From Gammaproteobacteria bacterium (GTDB lineage: Bacteria > Pseudomonadota > Gammaproteobacteria > Xanthomonadales > SZUA-5), in the NCBI GenBank assembly GCA_030430155.1, contig JAUIFV010000031.1:1-36193 (forward strand): a stretch of 36,193 nucleotides of DNA. Direction: 5' to 3'. The notes beneath the pieces are model-generated. The model made no database searches and was not told the DNA's origin. It worked only from the letters and a program-made list of their open reading frames with translations. Both the position numbers and the translations under genes were made by a program. Of the stretch, positions 16,652-25,949 are shown piece by piece. Position 1 is the stretch's first letter, and every line of letters starts with the position of its first letter.

Positions 16652-17494
16652 ATGCGCTTCTCCGGCACCGACCGCTACGTCGCCGATTCCGATTTGATGC
16701 TGGCGGTCAACGCCGCCATCACCCTGCAACGACCGCTGCTGGTCAAGGGTGAACCGGGCACCGGCAAGACCCAGCTGGCGATGGAGGTGGCCAGCGCGCT
16801 GGACGCGCCGATGGTGGAATGGCACATCAAGAGCACCACCAAGGCGCAGCAGGGGTTGTACGAGTACGACGCGGTGGCGCGACTGCGCGATGCGCAGCTG
16901 GGCGATCCGGGCGCGGCGGAAATCGCCCGCTACATCCGCCCCGGCAAGCTCTGGGAGGCCTTCACCACCGAGGCCCGCTCGGTGCTGCTGATCGACGAGG
17001 TGGACAAGGCCGATATCGAATTCCCCAACGATCTGCTGCGCGAGCTTGACCGGATGGACTTCCACGTCTATGAGACCGGACAGACCATCACCGCCAAGCA
17101 CCGGCCGATCGTGATCATCACCTCCAACAACGAAAAGGAGCTGCCTGACGCCTTCCTGCGCCGCTGCTTCTTCCACTACATCCGCTTCCCCGACGAGGCC
17201 ACGCTGAAGGCCATCGTCGAGGTGCACTATCCGAATCTGAAGAAGGACCTGCTCAGCGAAGCGCTGACCAGCTTCTTCCAACTGCGTGAAGTGCCCGGAT
17301 TGAAGAAGCGCCCCAGCACCTCCGAACTGCTCGACTGGCTCAAGCTGCTACTCGCCGAAGACGTACCCACCGAGGTGTTGCGCGAAAAGAACCAACGCAA
17401 GCTGATTCCGCCGCTGTACGGCGCCTTACTCAAGAACGAGCAGGACGTGCAGCTGTTTGAGAAGTTGGCCTTCCTGTCGCGCCGAGGAGCGTAG
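16652..17494 (+). CDS. MoxR-type AAA+ ATPase
   Basis: MoxR ATPases act as chaperone-like machines, usually with a VWA-domain partner encoded next door. The 280-residue protein has the Walker A GEPGTGKT (33-40), Walker B LLIDEVDKAD (about 112-121), the sensor 1 region IITSNNEKELPDAF, the arginine finger context LRRCFFHYIRFP, and a helical lid. I chose ATG 16652 (MRFSGTDRYV); an in-frame ATG at 16619 adds 11 residues unlike the family and overlaps the likely promoter. The VWA gene follows after a 105-bp gap filled by a repeat hairpin. Confidence 0.9.
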   Translation: MRFSGTDRYVADSDLMLAVNAAITLQRPLLVKGEPGTGKTQLAMEVASALDAPMVEWHIKSTTKAQQGLYEYDAVARLRDAQLGDPGAAEIARYIRPGKLWEAFTTEARSVLLIDEVDKADIEFPNDLLRELDRMDFHVYETGQTITAKHRPIVIITSNNEKELPDAFLRRCFFHYIRFPDEATLKAIVEVHYPNLKKDLLSEALTSFFQLREVPGLKKRPSTSELLDWLKLLLAEDVPTEVLREKNQRKLIPPLYGALLKNEQDVQLFEKLAFLSRRGA

Positions 17495-17509
17495 CGATGG
17501 CTCCTGATC

Positions 17510-17592
17510 GAGGGCCCAGGGCACAGGGCCCAGGGCCCAGAAAAGCCACAACGAAGCAACGCTGGGCCCTGGGCCCTGGATCCTGGGCCCTC
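17510..17592. repeat. GGGCCCA palindromic repeat, copy 4 (near-perfect hairpin)
   Basis: Two 31-base arms (17510-17540 and 17562-17592) are complementary at 28 positions. The only mismatches form an internal bulge where one arm has GCA and the other ATC. The 21-base loop starts AAAAGCCACA. The element lies 15 bases after the moxR stop and ends exactly 7 bases before the ATG of the VWA gene, taking the place of a ribosome binding site. Confidence 0.93.
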
Positions 17593-17599
17593 TAAAGCA

Positions 17600-18775
<1,176 letters not shown>

Positions 18776-19092
18776 TGGGGGCGCGCGGCCCATGTCTCGC
18801 GGCGGCGTATGCCAGCCCATCCGCTTCTTGGACGTATCGGAGAAGGGCACAGGGCTCAGGGCCCAGGGCCCAGAAGGTCAAGAGCGCGCAGAATGTTGCT
18901 TTACTGGGCCCTGTGCCCTGGGCCCTGTGCCCTGGGCCCTGTGCCCTGGGCCCTGTGCCCTGGGCCCTCAACAAATGCCCCAACAGCGCCGCTTGTACGC
19001 GGTTCTACACCGCTCAGCCGCCGCCGCCGCGACGACCCACATCAATCTGTTACAAGAGTGATGGGTTTCGATCGGGGGAGAGAGGCTTGAGC
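18776..19092. other. 317-bp gap holding repeat copy 5 and the zinc-ribbon leader
   Basis: The stretch between the VWA stop and the zinc-ribbon start contains repeat copy 5 (18844-18969). About 120 bases follow without recognisable coding content, ending in a purine-rich GGGGGAGAGAGG (19074-19085) that serves as ribosome binding site. Open frames across it encode only peptides rich in GPxAL repeats, which are translations of the repeat. Confidence 0.6.
18844..18969. repeat. GGGCCCA palindromic repeat, copy 5 (with 14-bp tandem array)
   Basis: The left arm (18844-18873) is made of AGGGCAC, AGGGCTC and AGGGCCC units. The spacer follows, with the clean core AAGGTCAAGAGCGCGC (18874-18889). The right arm is a perfect tandem array: four copies of CTGGGCCCTGTGCC (18904-18959) plus a partial fifth ending CTC at 18969. 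The array is longer than the left arm, so it expanded after insertion and may vary in copy number between strains. Confidence 0.95.
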
Positions 19093-19260
19093 ATGGATCA
19101 GATTGACGCAAACAATGACCTTCAGTGCCCGGCCTGCGGCTGGCGCGGCGTTATGGAGGATTTCGACATCGTCAAGCTGATGGGCGTGCCCCAAGTCCAT
19201 TGCCCCAGCTGCGACGCCAACCTGGGCACCCGCGAGCACGCGGTCGAGAACGCCGCCTGA
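19093..19260 (+). CDS. Small zinc-ribbon protein (55 residues)
   Basis: The ATG at 19093 has GGGGGAGAGAGG ending 7 bases upstream. The 55-residue product has two CxxC knuckles, Cys12/Cys15 (CPACGWRG) and Cys37/Cys40 (CPSCDAN), spaced 21 residues apart, which is a classic zinc ribbon. A short acidic helix (EDFDIVKLM) lies between them. No specific family is recognised; a regulatory or RNA/protein-binding role is possible but unproven. The frame extends far upstream, but that part reads through the repeat and the VWA gene and is not real. The gene ends 19 bases from the convergent lipocalin gene. Confidence 0.72.
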   Translation: MDQIDANNDLQCPACGWRGVMEDFDIVKLMGVPQVHCPSCDANLGTREHAVENAA

Positions 19261-19279
19261 AGTCGGCGGCGCCTATCGC

Positions 19280-19846
19280 CTACTGGAATCCGGGTTTGCC
19301 GAGCTGCTCGGCGAACTGCGGCACCTTGAGTACCCGCTCGGCGGCAAATCCCTGCGCGCTGAGTTCCCCCAATAGCGCCTCGTAGCGATCCTGATCGACG
19401 AGCGGCTCACGCGCCATGATCCAGGCGTAGTCGCGAGACGGATGTCCGTAAACCAGATAGCGATAGTCCGGATCGACATAAAGCACGTCGAAATCAAACA
19501 CTATCGGCCAATAGAAGCGGCTGCGCCAGCGGGTATTGCGCGGTGGATCCAGCACCCAGGCGATCCCTTCCAGAACCTCCTCCGGCGCATCGAAGTTTCC
19601 CTCGCGGGAATAGTAGAGATCGTCGAAGCGGCCATCCTCGCGGGATCGATACAGCACCCGACCGGCCACCCGGCCGCGCTCGGCGGCATAGGGGATGTTG
19701 GCGATCACATACCAGTTGCCGGCAAAGCGCTCGGTGTCGATGCTGTCAACTCGCTGCAATGGCGGCAGATCGGCACGCGGAGCCCCGCCTATGGCGCAGG
19801 CCGAGAGCAGCACGGGAATTGCCAGCAGGGCGATCAGTTTGCGCAT
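19280..19846 (-). CDS. blc: Outer-membrane lipocalin lipoprotein (Blc-like)
   Basis: Bacterial lipocalins are lipid-anchored barrels that bind fatty acids or lysophospholipids. The 188-residue precursor has a lipoprotein signal with lipobox LLSAC (Cys17). The residues after Cys (Ala, Ile) do not include Asp, so outer-membrane sorting is expected. The barrel shows the lipocalin hallmark FAGNWYVIANIPY, then AWVLDPPRNTRWRSRFYWP, YRYLVYGHPSRDYAWIMAREP and a final helix DQDRYEALLGELSAQGF. I chose ATG 19846 because it gives the signal; the frame extends to 19975 without family similarity. It is divergent from the large beta-propeller gene, with 187 bp between. Confidence 0.9.
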   Translation of the reverse strand: MRKLIALLAIPVLLSACAIGGAPRADLPPLQRVDSIDTERFAGNWYVIANIPYAAERGRVAGRVLYRSREDGRFDDLYYSREGNFDAPEEVLEGIAWVLDPPRNTRWRSRFYWPIVFDFDVLYVDPDYRYLVYGHPSRDYAWIMAREPLVDQDRYEALLGELSAQGFAAERVLKVPQFAEQLGKPGFQ

Positions 19847-20033
19847 CGGGTACTCGGCGTCGGTGGACAGTGCTGCGGATGGAAGCACCCGCGCGGCGAA
19901 GGCCCAGTCAAAAGCGCGCGAACCTTCAGTGAAGTTGTGGCCACACCGAGTTCGCGACGCAGACTCATGACACATTCAGGCTGGACCTGACTCGGGCTAG
20001 ACTGCGCGCCGAAGTCATCAATGGGGATGGGTA

Positions 20034-23000
20034 ATGAAGGCTACTGTTCTGGCGGCGCTTGCGCTGATTGTTGGACTGCTCGGCGCAACGCCGGCGACTG
20101 CGGCTGAGGACGGCGAAGGTCATCCACTGGCCTCCATACCGCTGCGCTCCATCGGACCGGCGTTGACCTCTGGGCGGGTCGCTGATTTCGCTTTCCACCC
20201 CGGGCAGCCGCAGATCCATTATGTGGCGATGGCCAGCGGCGGCCTGTGGAAGACGGTCAACAACGGCACCACCTGGACCCCGCTGTTCGACCAGCAGGGC
20301 AGCTATGCGCTGGGCGTCGTGGCACTGAGCCCGCACAACCCGAACACCGTATGGGTCGGCACCGGCGAGAACAACTCGCAGCGCAGCGTAGGCTTTGGTG
20401 ATGGCGTCTATCGTTCCCTGGACGGCGGCAAGAGCTGGCAGAACATGGGTCTGAAGGACTCCGCCCATATCGGCGCGATCCGCTTCCACCCCACCGATGC
20501 CAACGTGGTCTTTGTTGCCGCCATCGGTCCACTTTGGAATAGCGGCGGCGACCGCGGCCTGTACCGCAGCGATGACGGCGGCGAGAACTGGGAGCGCATC
20601 CTCGACATCGACGAGCACACCGGCATCTATGACTTCGCCCTGCACCCGGACGATCCGGACACCATCGTCGCCAGCAGCTACCAGCGCCGCCGCCACGTCT
20701 GGACCCTGATCAACGGCGGTCCGGGCAGCGGCGTGCACAAGACCACCGACGGCGGCCAGACCTGGCGCAAGATCAGCGGCGGCCTGCCCGGCGGCGATCT
20801 GGGCAAGATCGGCATCAGCGCCGCGCCTTCGCAGCCGACCATGCTCTACGCCATCGTCGAGGCCGACGCCAAGGGCCGCGGCACCTACCGCAGCACCGAT
20901 TTCGGCGAGAGCTGGGAGAAACGCTCCGGCTACGCCTCCGGCGGCGCGCAGTACTACCACGAGCTGATCATCGACCCCAACGACGCCGACCGGGTCTATT
21001 CCATGGACACCTTCACCCAGGTTTCCGAGGACGGCGGCAAGAACTTCGCGCCGCTGAGCATCAAATACCGCCACGTCGACGATCACGCGATGTGGATAGA
21101 CCCCAACAACAGCGACCACTTCTACATCGGCGGCGACGGCGGCATCTTCGAAACCTGGGATCGCGGCCAGACCTGGCGCCACGTCACCAATCTGCCCACC
21201 GTGCAGTTCTATCGCGCCTCGGCCGACAACGACGTGCCCTTCTACAACGTCTGCGCCGGCACCCAGGACAACCACACCCAGTGCGGGCCGGCGCGTACCC
21301 GCTACACCGACGGCATCACCAACGCCGACTGGTGGATCGCCCAGTTCGGCGACGGCTTCAAGCCGCAATCGGACCCCTCCGACCCGAACACCGTCTATGC
21401 CCAGTATCAGCACGGCGGTTTGGTGCGGGTGGATCGGACCAGCGGCGAGCGCACCGCCATCGCCCCCGTCGCGCCGCCCGGACAGCTGGCCTACAACTGG
21501 AACTGGAACACCCCGCTGATCATTTCCCCGCACTCGTCTTCACGCCTGTACATGGGCGCCGAGCGACTGCTGCGCTCCGATGACCGCGGCGACAGCTGGC
21601 GCGAAGTCAGTCCCGACCTGACCCGCCAGATCGATCGCAATCAGCTGGAAGTGATGGGCCGGGTCTGGAGCGTCGATGCGATCGCCAAGAACGCCTCCAC
21701 CTCGATCTACGGTGCGCTGATCGCCATCGCCGAGAGCCCGATCACTGAAGGCCTGTTGCTGGTCGGCACCGACGACGGCTTGATCCACGTCAGTGAGGAC
21801 AGCGGCGAGAACTGGCGCCGCGGCGAGCGCTTCGCCAACGTTCCGGAGATGTCGCTGATCGAGGATCTGATTGCCTCCGCGCACGACGCCAACGTCGCCT
21901 ACGCGGTGATCGATAATCACAAGCGCGGCGACCACAAGCCCTACGTGCTCAAAACCAGCGACCGCGGCAACAGCTGGCGGCTGATCACCAGCGGCCTGCC
22001 CGAGCGCGGCTCGGCGCACACCATCGTCGAAGACCACGTCGACCCCAATCTGCTCTTTGTGGGCACCGAGTTCGGTCTGCACTTCAGCGTCAACGGCGGC
22101 GCCAGCTGGCAGGAGCTGAGCAGTCTGCCGACGATCGCGGTGCGCGATCTGGAAATCCAGCGCCGCGAGGGCGACCTGGTGGTCGGCACCTTTGGCCGCG
22201 GGGTCTACATCCTCGATGACTACAGTCCGCTGCGCAGCTCGGCGGGGAGCTTGAAGGCGGCCGAGGCGACCTTGTTCGCGGTGCGTGATGCCTGGCGCTA
22301 TCTGCCCGACGACCGCCGCGGCTGGGGCGGGCTGGGCGACTATGGCAATCGCTATGCGGCCGAGAACCCGCCCCACGGCGCGGTGTTTTCCTACTACCTG
22401 CCCGAAGCGCTGCAAACCGCGCAGCAGCAGCGCCAGAAGGCCGAGCAGAAGCTGGCCAAGGAAGGCAAAGACACCCCCTACCCGGGCTGGGATGCGCTGC
22501 GTGCCGAGGACGCCGAGGAAGCGCCCAGTCTGACCTTCACCGTGCGTGATGCGCAGGGCCAGGTGGTGGCGCGGGTCAGCGGGCCGACGGGCAAGGGCTT
22601 CCACCGGGTGGCCTGGGATTTGCGCTACGCCGCCCCGGACCCGGTCAACCTCAGTCCACCGGCGACCACGGCGCCCTGGCAGTCGCCGCCAGCCGGTCCG
22701 CTGGCCCCGGCCGGGCAGTACACGGTCAGCCTGTCCAAGCGCCATCGCGGGGTGAGCACCGAGCTGGCCGGACCGGCCAGCTTCCAGCTCAAGCCGCTGT
22801 TCGGCGGCAAGAACTTCGCCGCCGATCAGCAGGCGGTGCTCGCCTTCCAGCAGCAAAGCGCCGAGCTGATCCGCGCGGTAAGCGGCAGTATCGGCAAACT
22901 GGATGAGATCGACGGCCGCATCAATCATCTAGTCGAGGCGGTGCAGCTGACCGCAGCAGCCGACGAGAACCAGGCCAGCGCGGTGCGCGCGCTGCGCGAT

Positions 23001-23288
23001 CGCGCCCGCAGCCTGCGCATCTCGCTCAATGGCGACAGCAGCCTGAGCAGCCGCTACGCGCGCATTCCCACGCCGACCGCGCAGCGTATCGGCAGACTGC
23101 AGTGGAACTGGGGCAGCCAGGCCGAGATCACCGAGACCGACCGCCAGTCCTTTGCCGTGGCGAAGGATGAACTGGACCGCGCGTTGGCTCAGCTGAGCGG
23201 CATCGAAACCGATCTGCGTGCGCTGGAGGCGCAGCTGGAGCAGCTCGGTGCGCCGTGGACGCCGGGGCGGGTTCCGGTAAGCCGGTAG
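20034..23288 (+). CDS. Secreted Asp-box/BNR beta-propeller protein (VPS10/sialidase-like)
   Basis: This large 1084-residue exported protein has a signal peptide (MKATVLAALALIVGLLGATP, cleavage near ATAA). Residues about 40-740 are built from repeats with Asp-box motifs of form S/T-x-D-x-G-x-x-W. I count about ten, among them WKTVNNGTTW, YRSLDGGKSW, YRSDDGGENW, HKTTDGGQTW, YRSTDFGESW, FETWDRGQTW, LRSDDRGDSW, HVSEDSGENW and LKTSDRGNSW, which suggests one or two beta-propellers. A later region (about 830-930) has an Ig/FlgD-like strand pattern (LTFTVRDAQGQVVARVSG), and the last 150 residues are helical. Family members are annotated as glycosyl hydrolase or sortilin-like, but catalytic residues are not evident, so the function is open. 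Confidence 0.86.
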   Translation: MKATVLAALALIVGLLGATPATAAEDGEGHPLASIPLRSIGPALTSGRVADFAFHPGQPQIHYVAMASGGLWKTVNNGTTWTPLFDQQGSYALGVVALSPHNPNTVWVGTGENNSQRSVGFGDGVYRSLDGGKSWQNMGLKDSAHIGAIRFHPTDANVVFVAAIGPLWNSGGDRGLYRSDDGGENWERILDIDEHTGIYDFALHPDDPDTIVASSYQRRRHVWTLINGGPGSGVHKTTDGGQTWRKISGGLPGGDLGKIGISAAPSQPTMLYAIVEADAKGRGTYRSTDFGESWEKRSGYASGGAQYYHELIIDPNDADRVYSMDTFTQVSEDGGKNFAPLSIKYRHVDDHAMWIDPNNSDHFYIGGDGGIFETWDRGQTWRHVTNLPTVQFYRASADNDVPFYNVCAGTQDNHTQCGPARTRYTDGITNADWWIAQFGDGFKPQSDPSDPNTVYAQYQHGGLVRVDRTSGERTAIAPVAPPGQLAYNWNWNTPLIISPHSSSRLYMGAERLLRSDDRGDSWREVSPDLTRQIDRNQLEVMGRVWSVDAIAKNASTSIYGALIAIAESPITEGLLLVGTDDGLIHVSEDSGENWRRGERFANVPEMSLIEDLIASAHDANVAYAVIDNHKRGDHKPYVLKTSDRGNSWRLITSGLPERGSAHTIVEDHVDPNLLFVGTEFGLHFSVNGGASWQELSSLPTIAVRDLEIQRREGDLVVGTFGRGVYILDDYSPLRSSAGSLKAAEATLFAVRDAWRYLPDDRRGWGGLGDYGNRYAAENPPHGAVFSYYLPEALQTAQQQRQKAEQKLAKEGKDTPYPGWDALRAEDAEEAPSLTFTVRDAQGQVVARVSGPTGKGFHRVAWDLRYAAPDPVNLSPPATTAPWQSPPAGPLAPAGQYTVSLSKRHRGVSTELAGPASFQLKPLFGGKNFAADQQAVLAFQQQSAELIRAVSGSIGKLDEIDGRINHLVEAVQLTAAADENQASAVRALRDRARSLRISLNGDSSLSSRYARIPTPTAQRIGRLQWNWGSQAEITETDRQSFAVAKDELDRALAQLSGIETDLRALEAQLEQLGAPWTPGRVPVSR

Positions 23289-23302
23289 GCAACTCATGGC
23301 AT

Positions 23303-23325
23303 CGACCTGCCTTAAGCGCAGGTCG
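23303..23325. terminator. Hairpin after the beta-propeller gene
   Basis: CGACCTGC (23303-23310) and GCAGGTCG (23318-23325) form a perfect 8-bp stem with a 7-base loop, 14 bases after the stop codon. No T-run follows, so a classical intrinsic terminator is doubtful; it may instead protect the 3' end of the message. Confidence 0.45.
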
Positions 23326-23384
23326 GTGCCCTTCGATGAGGCGTATGCACATCGCGCCGACCAGCACACGGGCATGCTTTGAAC

Positions 23385-23759
23385 ATGAGTGAAACGCAAA
23401 CGCAGCTGAACGTCCTGGGCAAACCGCTGCAGCTGTGCAGCGCGGCGCCATTGACCGGTTTTTTCCGCGACGGCTGCTGCCGCAGCGACGCCAGCGACCG
23501 CGGACTGCACGTGGTCTGCGCGGTGATGACGGAAGAATTCCTGCGTTTCTCAAAATCCAGCGGCAACGACCTGTCCACGCCGCGCCCGGAGTTCAGCTTC
23601 CCCGGATTGAAGGCGGGTGACCGCTGGTGCCTGTGCGCCGAACGCTGGCGCGAGGCCTTCGAGGTTGGTAAGGCGCCGGATGTGGTTTTGGAGGCGACGC
23701 ACATTAGTGCGCTGGCCGTTGTTTTTTTGGAGCAGTTGAAGTCGCATGCGGTGGCTTGA
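23385..23759 (+). CDS. DUF2237 family protein
   Basis: This 124-residue soluble protein matches DUF2237 along its whole length: NVLGKPLQLCS, PLTGFFRDGCC, GLHVVCAVMTEEFLRFS, GNDLSTPRPEFSFPGLKAGDRWCLCAERW and the end EATHISALAVVFLEQLKSHA. Conserved cysteines (CS, GCC, VCA, WCLCA) suggest metal or redox involvement, but no activity is established. I chose ATG 23385; a TTG two codons earlier is in frame but unnecessary. The gene is 97 bases after the beta-propeller gene and convergent with the sortase kinase, with repeat copy 6 between them. Confidence 0.88.
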   Translation: MSETQTQLNVLGKPLQLCSAAPLTGFFRDGCCRSDASDRGLHVVCAVMTEEFLRFSKSSGNDLSTPRPEFSFPGLKAGDRWCLCAERWREAFEVGKAPDVVLEATHISALAVVFLEQLKSHAVA

Positions 23760-23766
23760 GTTGTTT

Positions 23767-23885
23767 AGGGCCCAGGGCATAGGGCCCAGGGCCCAGCAAA
23801 GCAAGAGCGCGCCGGATGCGTCTCTTCTGGGCCCTGGGCCCTGAGCCCTGAGCCCTGGGCCCCAAGCCCCGTGCCCTACTCCCCA
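23767..23885. repeat. GGGCCCA palindromic repeat, copy 6
   Basis: The left arm (AGGGCCC/AGGGCAT units, 23767-23796) is followed by a spacer with CAAGAGCGCGC (23802-23812), part of the shared core. The right arm (23827-23885) runs through CTGGGCC and CTGAGCC units to CCCTACTCCCCA. It overlaps the end of the minus-strand kinase gene, so the kinase stop codon (23876-23878) and its last codons (MGGE) are provided by the element. The 13 end bases equal those of copy 3. Confidence 0.92.
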
Positions 23886-25915
23886 CCCATAGACCGCAAC
23901 GCCAAACTAAACTTCACCCCCTGCCCATCGGGCAGATTGCTCGCCGTAGCCTCGCCGCGGTGCAGCTCGGCGACCAGACGAACGATGTACAAACCCAGGC
24001 CCAGGTGCGGGCTCTCGGCGCCACCCTGGCGCAGCGAGACCAGCGATTCGAACAGCCGATCCTGCATCTCGTCCGGTAGCGGGGGGCCCTGGTTGCTGAC
24101 CCAGAAGCTGGCCCCCTCCACGGTGGTCGCACAGCCGATCTCGATCCAGCCATCGTCCGGGGCGAAGCCCAGCGCGTTGTCGACCAGCTTGTCCAGCGCC
24201 TGGTGGATCAGCTCCGGCGCGCCGCGCAGATTGATCTCCCGGCTCGGGATCACCAGCCGCAGCTCGCGTTGGCCGGCCAGATCGCGATAGCCCTCGGCTG
24301 CGTTGCGGATCAGCGCGGCCAGATCGAAATGCTCTGCCTCAGCCACATCCACCGCCCGTTCGATACGGCCGGCCTCGCTCATCGCCCGCAGTATTGCCCG
24401 CAGCCGCTCGGCGCCGCCGCGAGCGCGCTCGGCGTAGGTGCGGGCGCTATCGGGCAGGTCCTCATGCTCGAGGTTTTCCAGCGACGAGCGCACTACCGCC
24501 AGTGGGGTGGCCAATTCGTGCGAGAGCTTGCCGGCCAGGGAGCGCAGATAGGCGGTGTAGGCGTGTACCTGATCGAGCAGGCGAGCAAAGCTGCGCGACA
24601 GATCACCGACCTCATCAACCGCCCGCGAGCGCGGAAAGCCCTCGCGCAAACGGCCTTCGGGCGTCAGTGCGTTTTCCGCCGCGTTGCGCAGCATGCGGAT
24701 GCGCAGGCTCAGGTAGCTGGCGTAGCCAAACAGCACTGCGGCGGCGGCCAGGACGCTCAAGAAGCCGCCCAACAGCAATCCGCCCAGACCTCGGTTGGTC
24801 CAGATCAGCAGCGCATCGGCGCTGCGCTCCAGCACCACGGCGCCATTGTCGCCGGGCAGCGGCGCGGCGGCGCTGAGCACGACGGTGGCCAGGCTGCCGG
24901 CCGGACGCCAGCCCACCGCATCACTGCCGGCCAAGGCCTTTTCGGCCTCGCGCACGCGCAGCACCCGCTGTTCGGGTCCGTAGCCGATGGGGTCGGCCAG
25001 CGGCGGCGCCATCAGCCAGCGGTAGACCATCGCCCGGGTCCAGCGCAGGAAGCTCAGCTCCTCCTCCTCGCGCTCTACCAGCTGGCCGGCGCGGCGCAGC
25101 ACATGGCCACCCGGGCCAACCACGCGGCCGCGCGTGGCCTCGGGCAGCAGGGCCGCCAGCACCGCATCATCCAACCCGGCTTCGACCAACGGCCGCGACG
25201 CGGCGGGCTCCTCTACGCCACCGGTGCCGTAGCGATCGCGCAGCTGCGGTGCCTGCGCGCCGGCGTAGTCGATGATCTCCACGCCCAGCGATGCTGGCGC
25301 CCGCGGTTCGGGAATCTGGGCCTCGATGGCGTAGCCGTTGGCGCGGTTGATCCAATAAGCGGCGACGCCGATAGTGGGAATGCGCCCCTGCTCGTTGACC
25401 AGCGGCTGGGCACGCAGCGGACCTTCGCCAGCACTATGCAATCGATAGCTGCGCCGGCCGTCGGCGTCCTCGACGTGCAGCCGGACCTGATCCACCGCCT
25501 GCTCCTGGCCAGCCACCATCTCCGCCCTTAGCGGGCTGCGATCATCGACCTCCAGCCACAGGAACAGCCCACCACGGCTGCGCCCCAGGGTCAGCCGCGC
25601 CGGGGTCTGGTTGGTCTTTGCGCTGCGCAGCAGCTGGGCGTCGGCGTCGATGCCGGCCCAGTCGTCGGCATAGCCATCGCGCGCTGGCTGCGCCTGCAGC
25701 GGTCGCACGTAGAGCGGTTCGGGCAACACCAGCCGCGGCGTCAGCTCCGGCTCCAGCGCCACATAGGCCTGTGCCGCGGCGTGCGCGGACGCCAACAGCG
25801 CCGCCTCCTGACCCTGCCGCAGGGTGGTTTCCATCTCAACCAAGAAACGCCAACCGGCCAGCGGAAAGACCAGCGCTACCGCCAGCATCAGCAGGAGTTT
25901 GATGCGTAGAGGCAT
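23876..25915 (-). CDS. pdsS: Proteobacterial dedicated sortase system sensor histidine kinase
   Basis: This 679-residue membrane kinase is recognised by its layout and its neighbours. A membrane segment at about 5-21 is followed by a long periplasmic sensor domain (about 30-370) and a second membrane segment (about 376-402). The cytoplasmic part has a HAMP-like linker (FPRSRAVDEVGDLSRSF), the H-box KLSHELATPL with His466, the N-box LDKLVDNALGF and the G2 box HLGLGLYIVRLV. The G1 box reads SNQGPPLP, with Asn instead of the usual Asp. I chose ATG 25915 (MPLRIKLLLM) because the 31 residues before it translate repeat copy 7. The response regulator gene precedes it. Together they probably control the divergent sortase-target operon. 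Confidence 0.85.
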   Translation of the reverse strand: MPLRIKLLLMLAVALVFPLAGWRFLVEMETTLRQGQEAALLASAHAAAQAYVALEPELTPRLVLPEPLYVRPLQAQPARDGYADDWAGIDADAQLLRSAKTNQTPARLTLGRSRGGLFLWLEVDDRSPLRAEMVAGQEQAVDQVRLHVEDADGRRSYRLHSAGEGPLRAQPLVNEQGRIPTIGVAAYWINRANGYAIEAQIPEPRAPASLGVEIIDYAGAQAPQLRDRYGTGGVEEPAASRPLVEAGLDDAVLAALLPEATRGRVVGPGGHVLRRAGQLVEREEEELSFLRWTRAMVYRWLMAPPLADPIGYGPEQRVLRVREAEKALAGSDAVGWRPAGSLATVVLSAAAPLPGDNGAVVLERSADALLIWTNRGLGGLLLGGFLSVLAAAAVLFGYASYLSLRIRMLRNAAENALTPEGRLREGFPRSRAVDEVGDLSRSFARLLDQVHAYTAYLRSLAGKLSHELATPLAVVRSSLENLEHEDLPDSARTYAERARGGAERLRAILRAMSEAGRIERAVDVAEAEHFDLAALIRNAAEGYRDLAGQRELRLVIPSREINLRGAPELIHQALDKLVDNALGFAPDDGWIEIGCATTVEGASFWVSNQGPPLPDEMQDRLFESLVSLRQGGAESPHLGLGLYIVRLVAELHRGEATASNLPDGQGVKFSLALRSMGGE

Positions 25916-25922
25916 TAGCTTC

Positions 25923-25948
25923 GGAGGGCCCAGGGTCCAGGGCCCTCC
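25923..25948. repeat. GGGCCCA repeat, copy 7 (minimal hairpin)
   Basis: GGAGGGCCC (25923-25931), an 8-base loop and GGGCCCTCC (25940-25948) form a perfect 9-bp hairpin. It fills the space between the response regulator stop (25950) and the kinase start (25915), ending exactly 7 bases before the kinase ATG, as copy 4 does for the VWA gene. No spacer core is left. Confidence 0.85.
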
Positions 25949-25949
25949 A

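Noticed and set aside
18844-18969. CRISPR array
   Set aside because: The units are contiguous 7- or 14-bp tandems without unique spacers, and no cas genes are present.
19965-21533. 522-residue open frame on the minus strand under the beta-propeller gene
   Set aside because: The product is low-complexity, rich in Val, Gly, Ala and Asp, without motifs, and lies antisense to a gene with clear Asp-box repeats. Long shadow frames are normal at this GC content.
24203-25531. 442-residue plus-strand frame under the sortase kinase
   Set aside because: Composition is Gln, Ala and Gly-rich noise; the minus-strand kinase explains the sequence fully.
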